From assembly GCF_030815415.1 (NCBI RefSeq), contig NZ_JAUSWW010000001.1, positions 8,680,001 to 8,744,000 of the forward strand: DNA of 64,000 nt. The letters are read 5' to 3'. Within the stretch, counting starts at the first letter, position 1, and every line of letters begins with the position of its first letter. This document shows positions 9,143-16,658 of the stretch, in pieces. The position numbers were made by a program, and so were the translations under genes. The notes beneath the pieces are model-generated. The model saw nothing but the letters and a program-made list of their open reading frames with translations. It was not told the DNA's origin and did no database searches. This DNA is from Streptomyces canus (GTDB lineage: Bacteria; Actinomycetota; Actinomycetes; Streptomycetales; Streptomycetaceae).

Positions 9143-10060
9143 ATGCACGTCGTCATCAGCGGTTCTTCGGGATTGATCGGCGGCGCCCTGGCCGCGTCAC
9201 TGCTGGACGACGGGCACCGGGTGACCCGACTGGTCCGCCGGGAGCCGCGGTCCCGCGACGACGGCAGCGCGGAGGCAGGGTGGGATCCGCAGGCGGGTCT
9301 GCTGGATCCCACCGTGCTCGAAGGCGCCGACGCGGTGGTCGGACTGGCCGGGGCAGGCGTGGGGGACCGCCGCTGGACACAGACGTACAAGAAGCAGATC
9401 CGCGACAGCCGTGTCCTCGGCACCACCGCCCTGGCGACGGCGATCACGGCCTGCGAGAAGCCACCGCCGGTGTTCGTGTCCGGTTCGGCCGTCGGCTACT
9501 ACGGCGAGACCGGCACGGCCGAGGTCGACGAGTCGGGCGCGCCCGGCCGGGACTTCCTGGCCGGCGTCTGCCAGGAGTGGGAGTCGGCCGCCCAGGGCGC
9601 CGGCGCGGTCGGCACGCGGGTCGTGAACACCCGCTTCGGCATCGTCGTGTCGCCCCGCGGCGGGGCGATGGGACGCCTGCTGCCGCTCGCCCGCGCGGGC
9701 CTCGGCGGGCGCCTCGGCAGCGGCGACCAGTACTGGAGTCACCTCTCCCTGACCGACGCGGTCCGCGCCCTGCGCCACATCATCGCCACGGACGGCATCA
9801 CCGGACCCGTCAACATGACGTCCCCGCACCCCGCCACCAACCGCGACGTCACCGCCGCCGTCGGCAGGGCCCTGCACCGGCCGACCGTCTTCGCGGTGCC
9901 GGGCTTCGCACTGCGGCTCGTCCTGGGCGAGTTCGCCGACGGCATCCTGATGAGCCAGCGCGTCGTGCCGGGCGCCCTGTCGGCCTCCGGTTTCACCTTC
10001 GAGCACCCGACCATCGACGCGGCGCTCGCCGCCGCGGTCGGCCGAGAGGGTGTCGGCTGA
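9143..10060 (+). CDS. TIGR01777 family SDR-type oxidoreductase
   Basis: A 305-residue cytosolic extended-SDR protein of the TIGR01777 (YfcH/SulA-like) family, NAD(P)-binding epimerase fold. It starts with the nucleotide-binding sequence MHVVISGSSGLIGGAL (GxxGxxG at residues 7-13), has SGSAVGYYGETG at the active-site region and a C-terminal DUF1731-like end (EFADGILMSQRVVPGALSASGF). The ATG at 9143 is used because the fold starts there; upstream in-frame sequence overlaps the MFS pseudogene. Its physiological substrate is unknown in the family. A MarR-like palindrome sits in its leader. Confidence 0.87.
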   Translation: MHVVISGSSGLIGGALAASLLDDGHRVTRLVRREPRSRDDGSAEAGWDPQAGLLDPTVLEGADAVVGLAGAGVGDRRWTQTYKKQIRDSRVLGTTALATAITACEKPPPVFVSGSAVGYYGETGTAEVDESGAPGRDFLAGVCQEWESAAQGAGAVGTRVVNTRFGIVVSPRGGAMGRLLPLARAGLGGRLGSGDQYWSHLSLTDAVRALRHIIATDGITGPVNMTSPHPATNRDVTAAVGRALHRPTVFAVPGFALRLVLGEFADGILMSQRVVPGALSASGFTFEHPTIDAALAAAVGREGVG

Positions 10061-10096
10061 TCGAGTGGTGACGTTCTTGGGGCAGGCGTACGGTCG

Positions 10097-10115
10097 AACA
10101 GTGGACGCCACCGTT
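10097..10115. promoter_or_regulatory. TetR-like operator before MFS gene
   Basis: An inverted repeat with arms AACAGTGG and CCACCGTT around a three-base centre (one mismatch in eight pairs). It lies 20 bases before the MFS start, where a repressor would block transcription. This GTGG-N3-CCAC form is common for TetR repressors of efflux pumps, but no TetR gene is next to it. Confidence 0.45.
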
Positions 10116-10135
10116 CACTGAAAGCGCGATATCTC

Positions 10136-11689
10136 ATGACCAGTGACTCGCAGCCGACTTCCGCAGTCCAGGCCCCCACCGGGAACACCGGCGGTGGCGG
10201 AAACAACCTGGCACTGCTGGTCATCGCCTCGTGTCAGCTGATGGTGGTCCTCGACATCACCATCGTGAACATCGCGCTGCCGGACATCCAGCGTTCCCTG
10301 GACTTCTCCACCACCAGCCTCGCCTGGGTGGTCAACGCCTACACGCTGACTTTCGGCGGTCTGCTGCTCCTCGGCGGCCGCGCCGGTGACATCCTCGGCA
10401 GACGGCGGGTCTTCATCTGCGGTGTCCTGCTCTTCGTCCTGGCCTCCCTGCTCGGCGGGTTCGCGCAGAACGAGGCCCAACTCCTGTCCGCACGCGCCCT
10501 CCAGGGCGTGGGCGGCGCCATCGCCTCCCCGACCGCCCTCTCCCTGATCAGTACGACCTTCCGCGAAGGCCCGGAACGCAACCGGGCGTTCGGGGTGTTC
10601 GCCGCGGTCTCGGCGGGCGGCGGAGCGATCGGGCTGCTCGCCGGCGGCATCCTCGTCGAGTATCTGAACTGGCGATGGGTGCTCTTCGTCAACGTCCCCA
10701 TCGGACTGCTCATCGCCCTCGCCGCGCCCCGCTGGATCAGGGAATCCGAACGCCACCCGGGCCACTTCGACTTCACCGGCGCACTGACCTCCACCGTCGG
10801 CATGGTCCTGCTGGTCTACGGGTTCATCAGAGCCGCGCAGGAAGGCTGGCGGGACGCGCTCACGCTGGCCTCGTTCGGCGCGGCCGTCGTCTTCCTCGCG
10901 CTGTTCATCATGGTCGAACGGCGTTCCCGGCAGCCGATCACACCGCTGCACATGTTCGCCGACCGCAACCGCGCGGGCACCTACGGCATCATGCTGTGCC
11001 TCGCCGCCGCGATCTTCGGCATGTTCTTCTTCCTCACGCTCTTCGTGCAGAACGTCCTGAACTTCAGCCCGTTGGCCACCGGGTTCGCCTTCCTGCCGGT
11101 CAGCGCGGTCATCGCGGTCGGAGCCGGGCTGGCCTCGCGGTTCCTGCCCGTCTACGGGCCCAAGCCGTTCATGGTGGTGGGCGCGATCCTGGCCGCGGCG
11201 GGACTGGCCTGGCTGACCCTGACCGATGTCCACTCCACCTACGCGGGCAGCGTCCTCGGCCCGATCCTCGTCTTCAGCCTGGGCATGGGCATGGAGTTCG
11301 TCTCGCTCACCCTGATGGCGCTCTCCAACGTGCCGGTCCAGGAGACCGGCGCGGCCTCCGGACTCCTCAACGCCACGCAGCAGGTGGGCGGTTCGCTGGG
11401 ACTGTCCATCCTGGTCACGACGTTCGGCACGGCCAGCACCAACGAGGCGGAGAAGCAGGTCCCGCGCTTCCTCGACCAGGCGACCCCGGCCGAACTCCTG
11501 CGGTTCAAGCGCACCGGGCAACTCCCCGGCCACTGGGGCGACGAGGTCCTGACCGCCGGAGTCTCGGCCGCCTTCGTCGTGGCGGCGATCTTCGCCGTCC
11601 TCGCCGCGCTGATCGCCGTCCTCGCCATCCAGGTCCGCCCGTCCGACCTGGAACGCCTCAAGGGCGACGGCGTGCCCTCACCCCCGTGA
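10136..11689 (+). CDS. MFS transporter, DHA2/EmrB-QacA type
   Basis: A 517-residue inner-membrane drug:proton antiporter with about 14 predicted helices. The first helix region reads LLVIASCQLMVVLDITIVNIALPDIQ, motif A is GGRAGDILGRRRVF, and the motif-C region is AAVSAGGGAIGLLAGGIL, all as in DHA2 exporters. Length is normal. The start ATG at 10136 lacks a clear Shine-Dalgarno sequence but a palindromic operator sits just upstream. Its last 12 bases overlap the end of the convergent LuxR gene. It is the intact counterpart of the broken MFS gene 1 kb upstream. Substrate cannot be deduced. Confidence 0.9.
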   Translation: MTSDSQPTSAVQAPTGNTGGGGNNLALLVIASCQLMVVLDITIVNIALPDIQRSLDFSTTSLAWVVNAYTLTFGGLLLLGGRAGDILGRRRVFICGVLLFVLASLLGGFAQNEAQLLSARALQGVGGAIASPTALSLISTTFREGPERNRAFGVFAAVSAGGGAIGLLAGGILVEYLNWRWVLFVNVPIGLLIALAAPRWIRESERHPGHFDFTGALTSTVGMVLLVYGFIRAAQEGWRDALTLASFGAAVVFLALFIMVERRSRQPITPLHMFADRNRAGTYGIMLCLAAAIFGMFFFLTLFVQNVLNFSPLATGFAFLPVSAVIAVGAGLASRFLPVYGPKPFMVVGAILAAAGLAWLTLTDVHSTYAGSVLGPILVFSLGMGMEFVSLTLMALSNVPVQETGAASGLLNATQQVGGSLGLSILVTTFGTASTNEAEKQVPRFLDQATPAELLRFKRTGQLPGHWGDEVLTAGVSAAFVVAAIFAVLAALIAVLAIQVRPSDLERLKGDGVPSPP

Positions 11690-12487
11690 CGCCGGCGCGG
11701 GCACAAGCCCCAACCGCTGGGCGCGCAGCACCGTCCCGAGCCGGTCATGAGTGCCGAGCTTCCGGTAGACGTTCGCGACGTGCTTGTGCACCGTCCGCTC
11801 GGATATGCCGAGGCGACGGCCCATGGCGGCGGCCGTCAGGGAGTCGCCCAGCAGGAGCAGCACGGTCGACTCCCGCGGTGTCAGCCCCACGTCGTCGCCG
11901 CTCGGCACGACCACCCGCTGAAGGAGCTGCCGTTGCTGCTCTATCCCCGCCAGCAGCGGCTGAAGCCGCCCGGCGACCACGATTTCCTCATCGGTGAAGT
12001 CCCGCCCGGAGCGGTAGACGAGGCAGCCGGTGATCGGCGCCCTCGACTGCGGCAGCGGAATCCCCAACGCGTGGTCCACGTCCATGATGTCGTCGAGCAA
12101 CCGCGCGGTCGGGCTCGCGGACCAGTTCCGCCCGGCCGCACGACGTGCCGTCACGGGCTCCCGGTCCGGGCTCGCCCCGTAGTGCTCCGCGAAGGGATAC
12201 CCGGCCCGCAGCAGCCCCACGGCCTCGTCGCCGAGCCCGTCGAACTCCGGTTCCACACCGGGCGACAGACCGATCGTGCCCCCGCTCTCGCTCCAGTCGT
12301 CCAGCTTGTAGATCAGGACCTCGGCCCCGATCAGGCCCGGCAGCGCACCCGCCACCAACGGCCACAAACGCCCCGGATCCCGCTCGTGGAGTGCGGCGAC
12401 GGCCACCGCCAGCATGCGTTCATAGGCTCCGCCCAGCCCCTGTGCCACGTTCGCGCTCCACTCGTTCGCATACGCAGTTGTACCCAT
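11678..12487 (-). CDS. LuxR-family transcriptional regulator
   Basis: A 269-residue DNA-binding regulator with a C-terminal LuxR helix-turn-helix (about residues 205-260: GLTPRESTVLLLLGDSLTAAAM and GISERTVHKHVANVYRKLG). The N-terminal 190 residues look GAF/sensor-like but show no recognisable ligand motif, and no phosphoacceptor receiver domain is seen, so it is not a standard response regulator. I chose ATG 12487 (MGTTAYANEW); a GTG 11 codons upstream is also possible. It converges with and overlaps the MFS gene by 12 bases, so it could regulate that gene only in trans. Confidence 0.8.
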   Translation of the reverse strand: MGTTAYANEWSANVAQGLGGAYERMLAVAVAALHERDPGRLWPLVAGALPGLIGAEVLIYKLDDWSESGGTIGLSPGVEPEFDGLGDEAVGLLRAGYPFAEHYGASPDREPVTARRAAGRNWSASPTARLLDDIMDVDHALGIPLPQSRAPITGCLVYRSGRDFTDEEIVVAGRLQPLLAGIEQQRQLLQRVVVPSGDDVGLTPRESTVLLLLGDSLTAAAMGRRLGISERTVHKHVANVYRKLGTHDRLGTVLRAQRLGLVPAPASRG

Positions 12488-12622
12488 ACCTGCGCAACCT
12501 CTTGCCCCTCCAGAATGCAACAGAGCAACAGCGACGTTCTCGTGTACTCCAGCACATCGGCGCCCCGGCGACCGCAGACAGGGGAGAACAGGCCCGGAGG
12601 GGATGCCTGGTTCTCTCCCGCT

Positions 12623-12667
12623 CTCCGTGCGGACCGCCGGCGCGGGGGACCGGCGGTCCGCACGGAG
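12623..12667 (-). terminator. Terminator of GH115-SDR operon
   Basis: A perfect 18-base-pair stem (12623-12640 with 12650-12667) with a nine-base loop begins directly after the stop codon of the SDR gene on the minus strand. No U-tract follows, as is usual in Streptomyces. Confidence 0.75.
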
Positions 12668-13420
12668 CTACGGTCCGTCCGGCCGCATCGCGTCCGAGAT
12701 GGACTTGACGCCACCGTGAGCCGTGAGACCGCCGTCCACCGGGATGTCCGTCCCGGTGATGAACGAGGACTCGTCGGAGATCAGGAAGACCACGAGCGGG
12801 GCGATGTCGTCGGGCCTGCCGCTGCGCCCGAGCGGCGTCTCGCGGATCGTCGTCTCACGGAACGCCTCGGTGGCCGCGGCCGTCATGTCCGTCTCGATGT
12901 AGCCCGGATGGATCGTGTTGACCCGGATGCCCCGCGGCCCCAGCTCCATCGCCGCGATCCTCGACACCCCGCGCAGCGCCCACTTGCTGGCCGTGTAGGC
13001 GACGGGGTAGTAGCCGGTCAGCGCGGCGGACGAACCGACGTTGACGATCGACGAGCCGGGCGGCATCAGCGGGGAGAGCCGCTGGATGCCGAGCAGGGGG
13101 CCGGTCGTGTTGACCGCCTGCACCTGCGCCATCTCCTCGGGGCCGACCTCCCCGAGCCGCCCGCGCCGGATGACGCCCGCGTTGTTGACCAGACCGTGGA
13201 CATGGCCGTACGTCGCTCTCAACTCGGCGGCCAGCTCCGCCCAGTCGGTCTCGCTGCTCACGTCGAGGCGGCGGCAGCCGTCGCCCTCCGGCCGTACGTC
13301 GGTGGCGATCACCTCGGCCCCGGCCCAGGTCAGGGCGGCCGCCTCCGCGGCGCCCTGACCACGGGCCGCGCCCGTGACCACCACGACTTTCCCGGCCAGC
13401 CGGGATGTGCTCTCACTCAT
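12668..13420 (-). CDS. SDR family NAD(P)-dependent oxidoreductase
   Basis: A 250-residue classical short-chain dehydrogenase resembling 3-alpha/20-beta-hydroxysteroid dehydrogenases. The cofactor loop TGAARGQG is at residues 16-23, NNAG at 79-82, catalytic Ser about 130, Tyr142 and Lys146 (YTASK), and the usual HPGYIETDM and [13 protein letters not shown] follow. Asp41 after the second strand suggests NAD(H) preference. It begins nine bases after the stop of the GH115 gene on the same strand, so both are probably one transcript ending at a strong hairpin; this suggests a sugar or sugar-acid substrate rather than a steroid, which is inference. Confidence 0.9.
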   Translation of the reverse strand: MSESTSRLAGKVVVVTGAARGQGAAEAAALTWAGAEVIATDVRPEGDGCRRLDVSSETDWAELAAELRATYGHVHGLVNNAGVIRRGRLGEVGPEEMAQVQAVNTTGPLLGIQRLSPLMPPGSSIVNVGSSAALTGYYPVAYTASKWALRGVSRIAAMELGPRGIRVNTIHPGYIETDMTAAATEAFRETTIRETPLGRSGRPDDIAPLVVFLISDESSFITGTDIPVDGGLTAHGGVKSISDAMRPDGP

Positions 13421-13429
13421 GCGGGCAAC

Positions 13430-16411
13430 CTACTGCCCCGGCACGTCCAGCCCCGGCTCGTAGGCGGGCTCGGGGTTGAACACCGGGTGATAACTCTCGG
13501 GCGGAGCAAGGTAACTGACGGGCGCTCCACCGGTGTCGACGACGATCTGGTCCACGGCGATCGCCGCGTCCACCATGAAGATCCGCAGCATGTGGTCACC
13601 GGCTTCGGTGACGGTCACGGTCGCCGTCAGTTTCTCGACGCCGTCCTCCACCTGACGCGCCCACGCGTCCCCCCGGTTGCCGGTGGCGACCGACTGCCCG
13701 GTGAGCACGGTGGCCGGCTGGTCGTCGAGCGCGACGGCCACCCGCCGATGGCCGCGCTCGTCGAGGGAGGGCAGCCGGAACACGGTGACCGGGAAGGTGC
13801 CCGTGCTCGCGAACCGCACCCGGTATCTCAACTCCGGTGCCCGGTCGGCGAAGTCCTGGGTGACCGCTGCGGCCGTCGACGGGACCGCCTCCATCGCGCC
13901 CGTACGACGACCGAGTCCGCGTACGACCCGCCAGCGCGCCCCGCCCCGCGCCACCCGCTGCGCGAAGTGCGCGGCGTCGATCGACACGAACCCGTTGGCC
14001 TCGACGAACCCCCGGGCCCGCCGCAGGGCCCGCTCCCCGTCGTTGACCACCCGCACCGGCACCTCGGCACTCTGGCCGGCCCCGGCGAAGGTGACCGTCG
14101 TGTCGAGCGTGCCCTCGGGTGCCCGCGCCCAGTCGACCTCGACCCACACCCGGGTCTGCTCGGTGAGGGATCCGCCCGCCGAGCTCAGCCGGAGCCAGGA
14201 GGCGCCGGGCTCGGCCGTCCAGTCCAGGGCGAGGAAGCCGGTGTTGAAGACGTCCACGAACCGCCGGTCGCGGGTGTAGGAGGAGAAGGACAGCGGCCGG
14301 GCCGCCCCGGTCTCGTTCCCCTCGGCCGCCACCCCCAGCCCCGAGGTCTCGCGCCGGGCCACCCGGGCGACGCTCGGCCGCCCCGGCGCCTTGGGGATCT
14401 GCGAGGGGTACGGGTTCACGATCCCGTCCCACTTCCCGCCCGCCACCTCGGTGTTGTACCGCTTGGTGAGCGCCGCCTCCTGAGTGTGGGCGGCCTCGGC
14501 CAGGTCCGCGAACCGGTTGGTCCCCGCACCGCGCCCCTGTGTCAGCGCCAGCCCGTTGCGGTCCGCCCAGTAGTACTTGAGGTTCATCAAGTAGGCGCCG
14601 TGAACCGGGTATTCGACCAGTTCGTAGAAGGCGTCCCGGTACGCCTCGGGCAACTCGGCGCCCACCGCCCGCACCCGGTCCAGCAGCCGGTCGTACGCAC
14701 CCAGCCGGCGTCCCGCCTCGTCACCGTGGTGGATCACGGACAGGATCCCGCGGGCGATGAACTCCGGCCGCAGCTCCGCCGCCAGCCGGTAGTACTCGGT
14801 GCGGATCGCCGCGATCTCCCGCCGGTGCAGACGTCCGAACTGCCGCCCGGCCCACTCGGCGAGGAAGTCCTCCACGTCGTCGGCGTCCCACCGGTCCACG
14901 TCCCAGGCCATGTCCATGGAGAAGGACAGCCCGGTCTCGATCGACTTGAGGTCACCCACGTTGAAGATCCACATGCGGTCGACGCCGTGCTCGTACACAC
15001 GGCGCAACTCCTGCCAGACCTTGGCCAGTTGCGTGGTGTCCAGCCACAGATAGCTCTTCGGGCGGCCCCAGTAGGAGAGGTGGTAGTAGATGCCGTTGCC
15101 GCCCGGGCGGGCGCGCTCCGCGTCGTTCGGCAGCTGGCGCATGTTGCCGTGGTTGTCGTCCGGCCAGATCAGGGTCACGTCCTCGGGGACCTGGACGCCC
15201 GCGTTGTAGAGGTCCAGCACCTCCTTGTACGGGATGAAGATCTGCGGTTCGGCCGCCGGACCGACCTCCTCGGTCAGGGTCCGGCGCTGGTCGGCGATGA
15301 TGTCGTTCATCACGACGACCTTCTCGGGGATCGTCGTCGCGTACTTCGTCTCCAGCGCGCTGTCGTGCAGCCCCCGCATGCCGAGTGTCCAGCTGCTCTC
15401 GTACGCCGCGTTCTGTCTCGCCCGGGCTCTCCAGTAGTCGGAGATGACCGCCGGGTTCACGGTGTAGTCGTACACCGGCGGGGTGCCGTCCGCGTTCGGG
15501 TGCTCGGCGGCCCACGGCTCCCACTCGTGGACGCCGTTGCGCAGCAGCGCCTCGGGGTGGCTGGAGCCGACGACGATGCCGTAGCGGTCGGCCAGTTCGG
15601 GGTTCTCGCGGTGCTTGTTGAAGAAGTCGGAGTAGGGGTGCATGGCCGGCCACAGGTAGTTGGCCTTGAGCCGGAGCAGGAGCTCGAAGACGCGCTTGTA
15701 CGTCTCGGGGCCGATGTTCTTGTCGGTCTCCTGGGTGCGGTGCGACCAAGTGGTCAAGTTCTGCTCGTCGTTGATGAAGATCCCGCGGTAACGGACGGAC
15801 GGCTCACGCCGTTTGACGGTGTCCGCCGGGACCGCCACGGTGTCACGGTGCTCGACCGGCACGTCGGCCCACCAGTACCAGGGGGAGACCCCGATGCGCT
15901 CCGAGGTGTCGTAGACGCCGTAGACGGCGCCCCGCCGGTCGCTGCCCGCGATGACCAGGGCGCGCCGCACACCGGGCACCGGGCGCTCCACCACCTGGGT
16001 CACGGAGGCCTCCCAGCGCCCCCGGACCCCGGAGACGTCGAGCCGTCCCGCCGCGACGAGGCGGTCGATGACCGGACTCGAGCCGATCGTGCCCACCAGG
16101 ACCAACCGGTCCGTCTTCGTGGGCAGTTCGTGCAGCAGTCCCGGCCGTACTCCGCCGACCCGCTCGATGTCCTCCCGCAGATCGCCGGCGGCGCGGATCA
16201 CGGCGGGGTCGTCGACGGCGTCCACGAACACGTCGACGGCGGCGCCCTCACCCACCAGGAGGAAGTCGGGCCGGCCGGAGTCCGCGGCCCGGGCGGTCGC
16301 GGCGGGCAGCAGCCCGGGAAGCAGGGGAGCCGCTCCTGCTGCGGCCATTCCCCGCAGGAAGGACTTACGGGTCCACGACGTTGGCTGGCCGTTCGGTTCG
16401 TGGTGCGGCAC
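13430..16411 (-). CDS. GH115 xylan alpha-1,2-glucuronidase, secreted
   Basis: A 993-residue exported glycoside hydrolase of family GH115, which removes (4-O-methyl)glucuronic acid side chains from glucuronoxylan. Family sequence is visible in RYRGIFINDEQNL, LKANYLWPAMHPY, YGIVVGSSHPEALLRN, IWPDDNHGNMRQLP and YYHLSYWGRPKSYLWL. The catalytic region fills about residues 45-640, followed by an Ig-like middle and a C-terminal domain typical of the family. The signal is Tat-like but has TRKSFLRGMAAAG, Arg-Lys instead of Arg-Arg. The GTG start at 16411 has GGAAAGG upstream. A LacI-type operator lies 88 bases before the start. It heads an operon with the SDR gene. Confidence 0.9.
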   Translation of the reverse strand: MPHHEPNGQPTSWTRKSFLRGMAAAGAAPLLPGLLPAATARAADSGRPDFLLVGEGAAVDVFVDAVDDPAVIRAAGDLREDIERVGGVRPGLLHELPTKTDRLVLVGTIGSSPVIDRLVAAGRLDVSGVRGRWEASVTQVVERPVPGVRRALVIAGSDRRGAVYGVYDTSERIGVSPWYWWADVPVEHRDTVAVPADTVKRREPSVRYRGIFINDEQNLTTWSHRTQETDKNIGPETYKRVFELLLRLKANYLWPAMHPYSDFFNKHRENPELADRYGIVVGSSHPEALLRNGVHEWEPWAAEHPNADGTPPVYDYTVNPAVISDYWRARARQNAAYESSWTLGMRGLHDSALETKYATTIPEKVVVMNDIIADQRRTLTEEVGPAAEPQIFIPYKEVLDLYNAGVQVPEDVTLIWPDDNHGNMRQLPNDAERARPGGNGIYYHLSYWGRPKSYLWLDTTQLAKVWQELRRVYEHGVDRMWIFNVGDLKSIETGLSFSMDMAWDVDRWDADDVEDFLAEWAGRQFGRLHRREIAAIRTEYYRLAAELRPEFIARGILSVIHHGDEAGRRLGAYDRLLDRVRAVGAELPEAYRDAFYELVEYPVHGAYLMNLKYYWADRNGLALTQGRGAGTNRFADLAEAAHTQEAALTKRYNTEVAGGKWDGIVNPYPSQIPKAPGRPSVARVARRETSGLGVAAEGNETGAARPLSFSSYTRDRRFVDVFNTGFLALDWTAEPGASWLRLSSAGGSLTEQTRVWVEVDWARAPEGTLDTTVTFAGAGQSAEVPVRVVNDGERALRRARGFVEANGFVSIDAAHFAQRVARGGARWRVVRGLGRRTGAMEAVPSTAAAVTQDFADRAPELRYRVRFASTGTFPVTVFRLPSLDERGHRRVAVALDDQPATVLTGQSVATGNRGDAWARQVEDGVEKLTATVTVTEAGDHMLRIFMVDAAIAVDQIVVDTGGAPVSYLAPPESYHPVFNPEPAYEPGLDVPGQ

Positions 16412-16498
16412 GGAACGCTACCTTTCCGCGCCGGTCCGCGTCGGCTCGCGCACGGAACTGTCGGCGGAGCTCGGCGCATGACGGACTGGCTGGCTGCT

Positions 16499-16513
16499 TA
16501 GAAAGCGCTTGCC
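16499..16513 (-). promoter_or_regulatory. LacI-family operator for GH115
   Basis: Reading on the minus strand the site is GGCAAGCGCTTTCTA, centred on the palindrome AAGCGCTT, a classic LacI-family core. The same 15 bases occur exactly at 44370-44384 before the CE1-CBM2 esterase. It lies about 90 bases upstream of the GH115 start, in promoter position. Confidence 0.65.
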
Positions 16514-16605
16514 GCGCAGCCTAGGCCAGGGGTTCCCAGGGCGTCCAGAGTGGTGCGTGGGGTGACTTGGGGGCCGCCACTGTCACGGACGCGTGGCGAC
16601 GAACG

Positions 16606-16640
16606 GGCGGCGGCCCTCCGGGGCATGGAGGGCCGCCGCC
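16606..16640 (-). terminator. Terminator of calcium-repeat protein gene
   Basis: A perfect 14-base-pair GC stem (16606-16619 with 16627-16640), seven-base loop, lying 18 bases after the stop codon of the minus-strand gene ending at 16659. Confidence 0.75.
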
Positions 16641-16658
16641 GTGTGACTGCGCCGGAGA

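Noticed and set aside
9143-13420. A small biosynthetic cluster (SDR, pumps, LuxR)
   Set aside because: There is no core biosynthetic enzyme, and the genes belong to separate transcription units with own terminators.
11747-16501. A 1584-residue open frame antisense to GH115 and its neighbours
   Set aside because: It runs through three well-supported genes on the other strand and has shadow-like composition and no recognisable domain.
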